Shown: piece by piece, positions 50,901-64,000 of the stretch
How positions within the stretch are numbered: position 1 is the first letter of the stretch
Layout of the letters: each line of letters starts with the position of its first letter
Origin: Chionoecetes opilio
Taxonomy: Eukaryota > Arthropoda > Malacostraca > Decapoda > Majidae
Direction: 5' to 3'
DNA: 64,000 nucleotides
NCBI GenBank assembly: GCA_016584305.1
Contig: JACEEZ010019081.1
Span: forward strand, 781,001 to 845,000
Notes under the pieces: generated by a model
Seen by the model: only the letters and a program-made list of their open reading frames with translations
What the model was told of the DNA's origin: nothing
Database searches by the model: none
Position numbers and translations under genes: made by a program

Positions 50901-53900
50901 TATAAATCTCAGCGGATCCTCGAAGCCTTAAACAACACCAAGAACCAAGACCAACTATAAATCCAAATATGTAAGTCCAAATAGTACCTCACCTTCTCGG
51001 AGTTTCTGGCTGGGGGTCCAAACATGTCGTTTTCCTCATCACTGGACAGCTGCAGTGGTCTTTGCTTGCCCACCACAGTGCTGGACTTATCTGGCAAGGG
51101 GTCATCTTCTGCCGACCATTCCGAGTCACTCTCTTCATCCTTAAGAAAGAGTAACAATGCTATAAACTCACCTCAGCCTAAACTCAACTAAGGTTAAATG
51201 TTTTTAATTAAACTTACCATCACTTGCTATAAGAAATACTGTTTGATAGTTAGTGAATGTTTTCTAATCTTAATCTCACATGAACTGGAGCTGAAAAGCG
51301 AACAATAACTATCAACAAAGGTGCTCTATAAAAAGTGATCACACCACCCACCACTGCCATGGAGCTGCTGGCAGGGATTGCCTTCTGCTGGAGAGCCACT
51401 CGATCTGTTTCATCTTCTAATTCCCCTTCACTCTCTGTGTCCTCAGGGCTGAAGGTCATCCTAGAATTTTCTTCACTAGAGGAAACTTCAAGACCCACTT
51501 TGTCGTCTGAGAGGAAGCCCTCTGACCCAATGATGAGAGGCAGCGGCTTGTGTTCATACGGGTCAATGAGGGCGTACACGGGCACCGGGCTGGGTGAAGA
51601 AGGACTGAATGACAACAGAAATTATACATTTTTCTTCCCTATTAACCCCTTCACGCCCAGATCTTTCCTTTGCTACAAAAGAAATGTTTGTTGTCGAGTC
51701 ATAAAATTAAAAGTAACTGAATATACCAAATTAGTTAGTCGACAAGGATACGAAACAGGTCAATCTATAAAAAACATTGGTTATATTCATTAAAAATTAT
51801 CTAATGATGATCAAATTACAATAGAAATTACGTTCTGGTCCTCAAGGGGTGAACAAAAGCAGTGTATTCATGAATGAGAAATTATAACTGAAAATGTAAA
51901 ATTTCTAGAATCATTTTTCCTTTTTGGCACAAGGCTACAGCAACCCTATTGGCTACTACACTATGTTCTATACTACTCTGTAGTGGAGTTCTCTCTTGTG
52001 TCACCACATTATTAAACATTTTTGTTGACTTGGCACCACTAGCACTGTGCTGAATGGCGAGTAATGGAAAAATGGAAAACTGAGGCAAAAGGAGAGATTA
52101 CAGTGAAAATACCCAGTTAATACATCCCAGTGAACACAAGAATATGCAAATGTAGAAGAACTATACAGTAGCAGACGTAAATATTGGCGGCGTCGGTCCT
52201 ATGCCTAACGCGCAGAACACATTCGATAATAATTATGAAGGATGGCTGCTTACTTTGAATTTTATACTTTGACGGCATCCCACTACGTCTAACGTCTATT
52301 AAGCATAATCAAACAATTTAAATCACCTTTTGCAGTAGTGTGGATAGAGGGATTTCTGCCAACATCATGAGTAGCGCTGCATTTTCACGTTATAAACAAA
52401 GGCAAACCAGTTCCCAGAGCAAACTACAGAAAAACTAAACATACTCTCATATTTTAATTTATTGGGCATTTGGCAACTCTGCAAGGGAAACTGGGGCAGT
52501 GCTCTGTGTTGTCAGTTGTCACTGAGCTCAAGGTCACGACACCCAGTGATCCATTACAGCCTGTGCAGGGAGGTGCCGCGGAGGAGTTGCCAGCCCGCGG
52601 CATTTTAAGACAACAGCGTTTTGCCTCTATCTTGCCTCTTCTGTGGACTATGGGGAGGTATAGACCAGTGACAAGTGATGACATTAGTGCTATTTCGTCA
52701 CTCCACAAGGCAGGACACTCAGTGAAAGATATTGCTGAAAACACAGGCGTTAGTGTGAGAAGTGTCAGCCGTTGGGTGCAACAAATTTCAAACTCTGGTG
52801 ATGACGATTTGCCGCGGAAAAAATTACCCCCTGGCAGGCCCCGTAAAACCCACCCAAGAACATTAAACATCATCAAGCGTGATGTTGATAAGTGTCCCAG
52901 TATTTCCGGCAGACAATTAAAGGAAAATAAGCATGTACTGCTGGGTGAAGTGTCTGTCAGGACAGTGCGACGTCGAGTCCATGAAGACCTTGGATTTAAA
53001 CACTTTGTTGCGCGACCTAAATCTCTCCTAAAAGAGGTTCATAAGGACAACAGACTTCAGTTCTGCCGCAAGTACCTCCCTTGGGATACTGAGAACTGGA
53101 AAGGAGTACTTTGGAGTGATGAGGCAAAATTTACAGTTACCAGCAGCAGGAAAAAAAAAGTTTATCGCCTCCCGGGCAGTGATCCGTACGCGCCAAAGTT
53201 CACACACAACACTGTAAGATTCCCAGATTCCTTAATGGTGTGGGGATGCTTCTCTTTCCATGGTGTTGGGAAACTTGTGGTGCTCCCCAAAAATGAGTCA
53301 ATGAACCAATATAATTATTTGGAACTGCTGTGTGACAATCTGCCTGATTGCTTCGAGGTGTGCCAAGCCCACACATTCGTGCAGGATAATGCACCCTGCC
53401 ACAAAGCAAAATCGGTGACAACCTGGCTTCATGACTGCTCTGTGGACTTCATTGAGGATTGGCCAGCCTATTCTCCTGACCTTAATCCCATTGAAAACTT
53501 GTGGTCCATTATCAAACGCAAGTTATGTGACCATGATACCTCCACGCTTCCCCGACTAGAAGCGGCACTCCTCAAATTGTGGACAGAAATCCCTCTGTCC
53601 ACGTTACAAAACTTGATAGTGTCCCATCACATTTGAAAGAGTGCATTAGACGTAAGGGGATGCCAACAAAGTATTAACATTAAGGTAAGTAATCACTGTT
53701 TATTGTACCATCATATTTGTTTTACCGCGTTGGGCTACGGGCTGACGACGCCAATATTTACGTCCGCTACTGTATATATTATATTATATGAAAGTATATA
53801 TTTAGCATTAAGCTCATCACTAACCTTCCGGGACTGTCATCATCATCAGAGTCTGAGTCTTGTATCTCATGACGTTCATAACTTGTTGCCACTAGGTTGA

Positions 53901-55523
53901 GACCATCTGCTATAGCCGCCCTACACTTGGCTAGGATGTCTTCCTCTGTTACAGCTGGCTAATGGAGTCAATACAATATAAATAAATAGACATTGAAAAC
54001 TGAATAACACCCAAAGAATATGTGCACTTATTTCTTCAACCTACATACCTAAAGCTCTTTGCATACTCATATATGTTCAAACTCTCTCCATACAAGACCT
54101 CAAAGTAAGTTATGTGAATCAAGTTGTTACAAGTCTTTGAACAACCATGAGACTGAAGACTTTGGACACATACCTGCACTGGCACCTCTTTTTTGTCTCT
54201 CACGATGTCTGCATCATCCTGGTATGTTCTATTCTCAATGAACTGTGTGTTGGCCAGCATGTGAAAGGCATTGTTGGTGTTGGCAATGGTGGTGATGATG
54301 CGGTCAGTGCCTTCCAGGGCCCGCTCCAGAGCCCCCTCCACCTCATGGGTCCGGGACACCAACCGCTGCCAACAGGAAAACAGTAATTCATAACATGTAC
54401 TATAGATGTACAGGAACAGGAACTACATATATAACAGGAACTATCACATGTAGGTCTCGCGGCCTCTTGTAGCTTCCTTATTTTCTTATGTTCTTCTGTA
54501 GCATCTTTCTATCTATCTTCCCTCTAACTCCCTTCTTTTCCTCTCATCTCTCTATCTTCTCTTTATCTCTCTATCTCTTATCTACGTATATGTATCTCTA
54601 TGTGAGGATTGCACCACCAGGTATACCCTCCAGTACTTCCAGAACTTACTAATTTGTCACCTTTGTGTCAACAGAAAATGGTTTCTTAAGTTTATTGCTG
54701 TAATGCAGGAAAAATATTGTAATCGAGAAAAAAAGTTCATCCTCTAGGAATTCATTGCTGCCAATTTGGATGTGACTCCACCATCATGGGTGGAAAGGCC
54801 TCCCACCAAACAGTGGCCCCTCATAATGACTAGTACTTCACATTCAATTATCAGCCTGTTTCTACTTCATAGGTCAATTCTCAGCCTGATTCATAGGATG
54901 ATCGGTTTCAATAAGCCTCCTCACATGCATATGTTACATGTAGGCCCGCCAGTCATGGGGTAAGCACCTCATCAAGGGTTTGGCAGTACTATGGTACTTT
55001 CCTCTCAAATAATGATGTTGATGATTATTTTCATTGTGTACTCATCTAACACAAGGCCTTGTAATAGATCTCTCAGAATAAGATGAAAATATTTGAAAAA
55101 AATGAAAGCATCTTTGCCTTACCTGTGATATTCCCTGAAGAAGAGTAGCCATGGCGGCATCATCAGCCAGGCTCCATGTCTCTGAGTGTTGCCGCAAGTC
55201 AGCAGGTGATAATCTAGGGTTCTCCCACCAGCGGTCATTACTACTTGCTCCTTCTCCTGAGGAACCCTGAAATACATCCACAGTTAATGACAATATACAC
55301 CATCTTATTGAAATGACAAATAAAACAGTTTTCCTTAGTTGTAGAGACAGTCAATGGAACTGTCGTCGACCAGAATTCTTGCCGAAACACCAACCGAGAA
55401 CTCACATCGACGTGAAAATTTTCGACGACACTTCCACTTATAATAGATGATAAGGAAGAATAAAGGTAAGGTAAAGATGGAGGCATACGCTATGTTACAC
55501 GTGGCCCCAGTGCTCACCTCCAT
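40698..55523 (-). CDS. WASHC2: WASH complex subunit 2 (FAM21)
   Basis: Minus-strand exons (coding): 55518-55523, 55123-55266, 54174-54365, 53825-53958, 51352-51604, 50993-51139, 47467-47542, 46404-46541, 46033-46179, 45694-45810, 45329-45393, 42749-45115, 41378-42011, 40698-40840. All phases agree; total about 1520 aa (human about 1340). FAM21 anchors the actin-nucleating WASH complex to endosomes through retromer and binds capping protein. The head domain is recognised by [39 protein letters not shown] and the [12 protein letters not shown] block. The tail repeats acidic LF motifs ([39 protein letters not shown] and others), known VPS35-binding elements, plus [16 protein letters not shown] motifs. 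It ends with [13 protein letters not shown], like the vertebrate EDPL terminus. The giant 2367-bp exon is notable. The two-codon first exon is the weakest part. Confidence 0.93.
42241..42413. repeat. 86-bp tandem duplication, two copies
   Basis: Two adjacent units beginning aaaataagatatcaatac, differing at only a few bases, in a WASHC2 intron. Confidence 0.85.
46783..46852 (-). mobile_element. 3'-end fragment of the CR1/Jockey-like LINE
   Basis: Matches the last about 70 bp of the LINE at 62357-63840 in the same (minus) orientation: aagaacataag repeats, aaggaagctacaagaggcc. A strongly 5'-truncated insertion in a WASHC2 intron. Confidence 0.75.
47723..48157. mobile_element. Small TIR element with AT microsatellite expansion
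   Basis: The stretch gcactcagt(at)gagcgcatacctccg occurs at 47727 and again at 47919, split by (AT)n at 47825-47920. The right end ttcgtcggcggaggta (48142-48157) is the inverse of the acctccggccgaa end. The body carries cagacagataaacagacagatcgg. It looks like a MITE whose left end was duplicated around the microsatellite. No coding content. Confidence 0.5.
48200..48545 (-). pseudogene. Degraded non-LTR reverse transcriptase fragment
   Basis: A minus-strand frame reads [15 protein letters not shown], which resembles the LKVN.NKSK motif that follows the YADD/FADD box in LINE reverse transcriptases. The flanking sequence shows no full domain. Low information; in a WASHC2 intron. Confidence 0.45.
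49110..49725 (-). pseudogene. Possible remnant of a multi-pass membrane protein gene (unrecognised)
   Basis: On the minus strand, five hydrophobic segments occur within about 600 bp but in different frames: [16 protein letters not shown], a [13 protein letters not shown] segment, [19 protein letters not shown] plus [24 protein letters not shown], and [16 protein letters not shown]. Stops separate them. This looks like a decayed membrane-protein copy inside a WASHC2 intron, or a coincidence of T-rich sequence. I cannot name a family. Confidence 0.25.
51642..51853. mobile_element. piggyBac-like TTAA MITE, copy 3
   Basis: TTAA at 51642-51645 and a mutated copy (tgaa) at 51850-51853. Body as in the other two copies, in the same orientation as copy 2. 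It starts 37 bp upstream (minus-strand sense) of the WASHC2 exon that begins at 51604. Confidence 0.8.
52166..53772 (+). mobile_element. Tc1/mariner transposon, near-complete (1607 bp)
   Basis: Inverted termini of about 48 bp begin CAGTAGCAGACGTAAATATT (left) and CAGTAGCGGACGTAAATATT (right, inverted), flanked by TA at 52164-52165 and 53773-53774. It encloses one transposase gene (52650-53636). Inserted in a WASHC2 intron, antisense to the host gene. Confidence 0.92.
52650..53636 (+). CDS. Tc1/mariner-superfamily transposase (DD35E), frameshifted near its C-terminus
   Basis: Cuts and rejoins the element DNA at TA sites. From the ATG at 52650 the frame runs 328 aa. The N-terminus has paired-type HTH DNA-binding regions, a GRPRK motif (62-66), and catalytic acids Asp157 (WSDE), Asp246 (VQDNAPCH) and Glu282 ([11 protein letters not shown]). 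The second Asp and the Glu are separated by 35 residues, one more than classic Tc1 (DD34E), so it fits a DD35E-type lineage. I chose 52650 because the 60 upstream in-frame residues do not look like transposase. The normal C-terminal tail continues in another frame after about 53605, so this copy lost about 20 residues to a small indel. Otherwise it is intact, which implies a recent insertion. Confidence 0.92.
   Translation: MGRYRPVTSDDISAISSLHKAGHSVKDIAENTGVSVRSVSRWVQQISNSGDDDLPRKKLPPGRPRKTHPRTLNIIKRDVDKCPSISGRQLKENKHVLLGEVSVRTVRRRVHEDLGFKHFVARPKSLLKEVHKDNRLQFCRKYLPWDTENWKGVLWSDEAKFTVTSSRKKKVYRLPGSDPYAPKFTHNTVRFPDSLMVWGCFSFHGVGKLVVLPKNESMNQYNYLELLCDNLPDCFEVCQAHTFVQDNAPCHKAKSVTTWLHDCSVDFIEDWPAYSPDLNPIENLWSIIKRKLCDHDTSTLPRLEAALLKLWTEIPLSTLQNLIVSHHI
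54429..54495 (+). mobile_element. 3'-end fragment of the CR1/Jockey-like LINE
   Basis: ggtctcgcggcctcttgtagc then ttccttattttcttatgttctt matches the end of the LINE at 62357-63840. Severely 5'-truncated; in a WASHC2 intron. Confidence 0.75.
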
Positions 55524-55525
55524 CG

Positions 55526-55743
55526 CATTAGCCTTTGAGCCTGTGGTGGGTGACAACCCGTTTCCCAGGGACACAGGGCTACAGTGACATCCAGGTTACC
55601 ACAGTTACCTTCCCCAGGTGCCCATTAATCAACCCCAAAAGGGAGGAAGAACAGCTGGATGGGTTGGCCGCCGACTTGCCCTGGCCTGGATTCGAACCAG
55701 GGCCCGCAGATTCGTAGCCAGGCGCGCTAGCCACCACGGAGGC
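55526..55743 (-). mobile_element. tRNA-derived SINE (type B), copy 2
   Basis: Same family and orientation as 27793-28029, with a small deletion in the A-box region. B box ggttcgaatcc is intact. Its 3' end lies 2 bp upstream of the proposed WASHC2 start codon, so in the model it forms the immediate 5' UTR. Confidence 0.75.
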
Positions 55744-56250
55744 GGTAAGGGTAATACAGAGAATTGGAAAAAATGAAATGGGTAAAAGCTGATTAAATAT
55801 GCATTAGATACTAGAACCGTCATAGAAAATTTAAACACTCGTCAACATGAAAACTTGGATCACTCAACGACAGCGGCGAGAATTCCGGTAGGCAAGAGGT
55901 CCACGTACCGTAGAGATCATCATTCCAGGACAAAAATAGTATTTAGAAACAGAAAACCCTTGTATACTATGCAATATCACACTACTAAATATACAACTCA
56001 AAGTGCAATGTGCACTGTGCATGCACATATAAATACACATGGCTAAGATCAAGGAACTGTTACAAGAGACCAGAGAATAAAACAACCAGAGAACAGAGAA
56101 GATCAGGATATTTCTTGTGGCTGATACCCGTGCCAGGGAAGAACAAGCCAAATACTCATCTGAGGGAGCGATTCAACAATTCAAATGTGAACACTGACGA
56201 TGTGGGACTTGTCTAAAGATACATGGAGAATGAAAAGTTAGGGTATTATT

Positions 56251-56933
56251 CTAGTGCTTCCCCATACTCCCCCCTCCCCAAAAACAAGCTTAGGGACCTG
56301 GGGGAATGCGGGATATTTGGCTGGGGTACAAAATATGCGTCGCAACCACATCGTTTTTGAGTCAGGGGTGTTGTAAATATTCCCTAGATCTAGGGAAAAT
56401 GGATAGGATTTCTTCTATATCTAGAGACGTGTGGACCTGACAATCCTCACAAACGGAATAAGGACTGGAGTGTCGAGCACCCCCCCCCCACCCCCACCCC
56501 CTTAGAGGTAAGGTTAAAAAAAAGGTTACCGGGGGTTCAAGGGGGGCTGAGCCCCCCCGTTTGAAGGTTAGGTTAGATTATCGGGTGATTATTGCTAGGA
56601 GGTTAGGTTACATTTGGCTAGATTAAGAAGTTAGGTTAGGTTAGATTATCGGGGGGTCGAAGGGGGCAGAGCCCCCGCAATGTTAGGTTAAATTTGCTTT
56701 GGTCAGGTAAAATTACCGGGAGGTCGAGGGGGACGGAGACCCCCGCTAGGAGGTTAGGTTAAATTTTCCTTGATCTAGTAAAATTACCTTAGATCTAGGG
56801 ACTTTTGGCTCTCCTACACAACTCCAAAAATACGTGTTTCCGACGCATTATTTGCTCCCCACCCGAAAACGCCGCATTCGCACAGGTCCCCAAACTTGTT
56901 TGGGGGAAGGGGGAGAGTATGGGCAAACACTAG
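56251..56933. mobile_element. Inverted-repeat element with G-rich core
   Basis: Ends CTAGTGCTTCCCCATACTC and the inverse of CTAGTGTTTGCCCATACTC extend about 60-150 bp inward (acaagcttagggacctg / acaagtttggggacctg). The core repeats ggttaggtta and gggggtcgaaggggg-type G-rich motifs. No target duplication was resolved. A partial relative may be at about 35253-35390. Intergenic between the divergent WASHC2 and coiled-coil genes. Confidence 0.6.
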
Positions 56934-57667
56934 AAATTTACCAAAGTTAGTTCTATTCACACGTATAGCTGTAATTACCAAAACGTGTGACATAACAATA
57001 AAATCAATGTGATTACACTACTAACATGACATCGCTGTTCTGTCTACCGTACAACATTAATTATTTTAACGCACCATTCCCAGGGATAAAGGCAGTGTTG
57101 CTGGGAGCCAGACGGAATACGAGGCTGGGGTGTTGATCAGCTGATTGTTGTCCACCTGCTGTATAGACGCCACAACACTGCCACTTAGACAATCCAACCC
57201 CACACTTCAGCCGCCACCACTTCTCCTGCACCTCGAAATACCCCATACATAGCATCGGCAGCAGCACTGGATCTCCTGGGAGGGGCGTACACTGGCTGCT
57301 GCTTCACTTATTGCATCCCATGACAGCTCCAAGGCGGGAAGCTTGCGTCTGCACCTCCACGCGTCACCTCGCACAATATCTGCCGTTACCGGTAAAAACA
57401 ACATTTACAACTGTGTTCTGCAATGTTAATACTACCATAGATTTCAGGTGGCGCTTCTGTGTCATAAATAATGTAAACTTTCATTCATATTCTCCAAAAT
57501 GTCGATACAGGAAGCAGAGAGCACTACCGTAGCTGTAGTATGATTTTAGGATGACGGATATCACATATATGGTTTGCCAGTGTGCCCTTGTAACTGGCAA
57601 ACACAGCAACCTCTGTCTGTCTAATCTCTGTACATTAAGATTTGCTTGTTTTCTATTTCAGTTCATA

Positions 57668-61158
<3,491 letters not shown>

Positions 61159-61477
61159 ATCCAGCCCAGCCCTCCTGGACACATATATGGTTGCAGTACT
61201 TTTTCCCTTTTTACTAATAGAAATCAAAATTGTTGCACTTTTCTAGTAGGAAGAACTTTTATGTACTCCTCTGCACATATTGCAGTATTTTTCTGATCAC
61301 TCATGGAAAATGAACATATCTCTGTATATATATCAATAGGAAGGTCATTTTTATACTTCCATGTATTGTTTGTCACTTGTGATGTATGACTATGAAATAT
61401 ATTCATTGTACTTGTTGGCCATCTACATCCCTTTGACCTTTCCGGATCCTTGACCTGTTCGGAAACACAAATCCCTT

Positions 61478-61837
<360 letters not shown>

Positions 61838-61849
61838 CTCTCCTATCCA

Positions 61850-62260
61850 GTGGCGTGCACAGACATTCAGACGGGCAGGGGCTCATCTCCAAAATAAGGG
61901 CACTCACCAAAAACTTACAAATTCTGGAAGACTACAATTAATCTTGCTCATGCGAGCTCGTTTTGTACGTGTATAAAGTCATGTGCGATGTGCCTGTTGG
62001 GCAAAATGATTATGTGATATATTTCGTACTTAAGCACGTGAATGATTTCTCTAAGTAACATGGCTATAATTTTGTATTTACATATCTTGAAAATACAATA
62101 ATGGCAATTAAATCAGCTATCAGCTAGACTAGCGTCTAGCTGATTTGCCTTATCATGACGCCCATCTTAATTTTGGATAGGCTGTGAACAGTGGCGTACC
62201 GAGGAGTGGGGGAGCATGTGGCCATGCCCCCCCCCCCCCCTTTTGCAAAGAATTTTTTTT

Positions 62261-62275
<15 letters not shown>
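61850..62275. other. Intergenic stretch with two hAT-like termini
   Basis: cagtggcgtgcacag (61850) and cagtggcgtaccgagg (about 62189) resemble hAT ends, but neither has a clear inverted partner. A short hairpin, aatcagcta...tagctgatt, lies at about 62110-62146. No gene. Confidence 0.4.
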
Positions 62276-62297
<22 letters not shown>

Positions 62298-62298
62298 G

Positions 62299-62356
<58 letters not shown>
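62276..62356. repeat. AT microsatellite at a LINE 3' end
   Basis: (AT)n directly abuts the 3' terminus of the minus-strand LINE. Confidence 0.9.
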
Positions 62357-62358
<2 letters not shown>

Positions 62359-63840
62359 AACATAAGAAAATAAGGAAGCTACAAGAGGCCGCGAGGCCTA
62401 CACGTGGTAGTTCCTGTCACCTAACACTACCTACATCCACCTTTCATCCCCATCCATGAACCTATCCAGCTCCTCTTTAAAGCTCCCTAATGACTCCGCA
62501 CTAACTACCTTTCTACTGAGACCATTCCACCACCCTATTTGTGAACCAGTTTTTCCCTATTTCCTTTCTAAATCTACGCTTTTCCAGCTTGAATCCGTTA
62601 CTTCTTGTTCTACCCTGGTTAAAAGCCGTAAGAACTTTTCCTACCTCTCCTTTATTAAAACCCTTTATCCACTTAAAAACTTCTATCAGATCGCCCCTTA
62701 CTCTGCGTCTCTCGAGTGAGTGTAATTTTAATAACTTCAATCTCCTCTCATAACTAAAGTTACGCATCCCTTGTATAATTTTGGTCATCCTTCTCTGCAC
62801 TGTTTCTAACAACACTATATCCATCCTGTAATATGGAGACCAAAACTGAACCGCATAGTTTAGGTGAGGCCTGACTAGAGCCAGATAAAGCTTTAGAATA
62901 ACTTCCGCACTTCTACTTTTAACACTTCTGGTAACGAATCCTAATACTCTATTAGCTCTATTTCTGGCCTCAATACATTGTTTCCTAGGTTGGAGGTCTG
63001 GGCTCACCCTCACTCCAAGATCTTTTTCACCTTCTGATCTTTTCAGCGATACATTGCTTATGGTGTATCTATTACCAGGGTTTTTTCTACCAACATTCAT
63101 AACGCTGCATTTATCAATATTAAATTCCATCTGCCATCTGACTGCCCACTCTTTAAGTTTATCTAAGTCTCCCTGCAATATGTTTACATCAGACTGTGAT
63201 CCAATAATCCTACCTAACTTAGTATCATCAGCAAACTTGCTGATATCACTGCTAATCCCACTATCCAAGTCGTTGATGTAAATAAAAATAGTAATGGACC
63301 CAAAACAGACCCTTGTGGAACTCCACTTGTCACCAGTCCCCATTCAGATTTAGAACCATTAATTGTAACCCTTTGTTGCCTATTACTTAGCCAAGCTCTG
63401 ATCCAATGAAGAACCTTCCCATCTATACCATGAGCCCTAACCTTATTTAAGAGTCGCTCGTGTGGTACTTTGTCAAATGCCTTACTAAAGTCCAGATATA
63501 TTATATCATAAGCCTTATCATTATCTGCCGTCTCATAAACTTTCCTATAAAAACTCAATAAATTGGTGAGACATGACCTACCCTTGGTGAGTCCATGTTG
63601 TGAATCATTGATCAAACTATGTTTATCTAAGTGCTCTCTAATGTTTTTTGCAATAATAGATTCCAATAATTTACCCACCACTGATGTTAGACTTACGGGT
63701 CGATAATTTGACTTTAGTCCTCTGTCTCCCTTCTTAAATATGGGTACAACATTTCCTTTCCTCCACAATAATGGCACATCGCCTATCTCAACCGATTCCT
63801 AAAAATGTGCACTAACGACTCACTAACAACCTCCTTGCAT
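62357..63840 (-). mobile_element. CR1/Jockey-like LINE, 5'-truncated, with decayed reverse transcriptase
   Basis: Two overlapping minus-strand frames carry RT motifs in order: WRKGNVVPIFKKGDR, YRPVSLTSVVGKLLE, DFSKAFDKVPHERLL, SGVPQGSVLGPLLF, then after a frameshift near 63290 YINDLDSGI and the catalytic FADD (about 63224-63235). LVRPHLNYAVQFW and a conserved tail follow. Further frameshifts are near 63765 and near 62515. The 3' end is aagaacataag-type repeats. The 5' part is cut off by the AT array at 63856. Three short 3' copies occur at 46783, 54429 and 59283. Confidence 0.92.
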
Positions 63841-63853
63841 TCCTTTAATACAG

Positions 63854-63887
<34 letters not shown>

Positions 63888-63901
63888 CTGTATTAAAGGA
63901 A

Positions 63902-63998
<97 letters not shown>

Positions 63999-64000
63999 TA
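63841..64000. repeat. AT microsatellite with palindromic flanks, running off the window
   Basis: ttcctttaatacagatt before the AT run is repeated inverted after it (aatctgtattaaaggaa), making a perfect long hairpin at about 63840-63901. A second AT run continues to the end of the window. Confidence 0.9.

Noticed and set aside
55526..55743. Possible functional tRNA gene on the minus strand
   Set aside because: Same reasoning: two diverged copies in the window share a long non-tRNA body, as SINEs do.

Overview
This is arthropod nuclear DNA, most likely from a decapod crustacean. It has compact exons with GT/AG introns and metazoan genes. CT/GA and AT microsatellites are very dense, an interstitial TTAGG array is present, and the introns are filled with MITEs, tRNA-derived SINEs and non-LTR retrotransposon debris. 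The species cannot be named from sequence alone. No prokaryotic genes, CRISPR arrays or operons are present, and I found no coherent undescribed multi-gene system. The most unusual content is the layered, nested transposon structure.

Host genes, left to right: (1) the 3' part of a DGCR6/gonadal-like gene (+, 80-2557, 3 exons). (2) A secreted trypsin-like S1A serine protease (+, 10187-23698, 7 exons, 326 aa, complete triad). (3) The mitochondrial glycine cleavage H protein GCSH (-, 30883-37028, 5 exons, 167 aa, lipoyl-lysine present). (4) WASH complex subunit 2 / FAM21 (WASHC2; -, 40698-55523, 14 exons, about 1520 aa, with a head domain and a long tail of acidic LF-type repeats). (5) An unrecognised 219-aa helical, probably coiled-coil protein (+, 57668-61158, 4 exons). 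Every internal splice junction in these models was checked by hand for GT/AG and reading phase. The genes are unrelated in function and do not form a pathway cluster.

Mobile DNA: hAT-type elements with 8-bp target-site duplications lie at 1312, 3510, 6877, 20602 and 26457. Three copies of one piggyBac-like TTAA MITE lie at 2169, 9090 and 51646. A PIF/Harbinger-like element lies at 10654. A Tc1/mariner element with a nearly complete DD35E transposase (52166-53772) sits inside a WASHC2 intron. Several long foldback elements are present (12586-13610, 31534-33163, 35.79-36.40 kb, 56251-56933). There are SINEs, an RTE-like LINE interrupted by a hAT MITE, and a CR1/Jockey-like LINE (62.36-63.84 kb) with three short 3'-end copies elsewhere in the window.

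Intergenic stretches (2.6-10.1, 23.7-30.9, 37.0-40.7, 55.5-57.6 kb) hold no recognisable host gene. Long open frames over CT/GA/AT/CCCTT repeats are artefacts.
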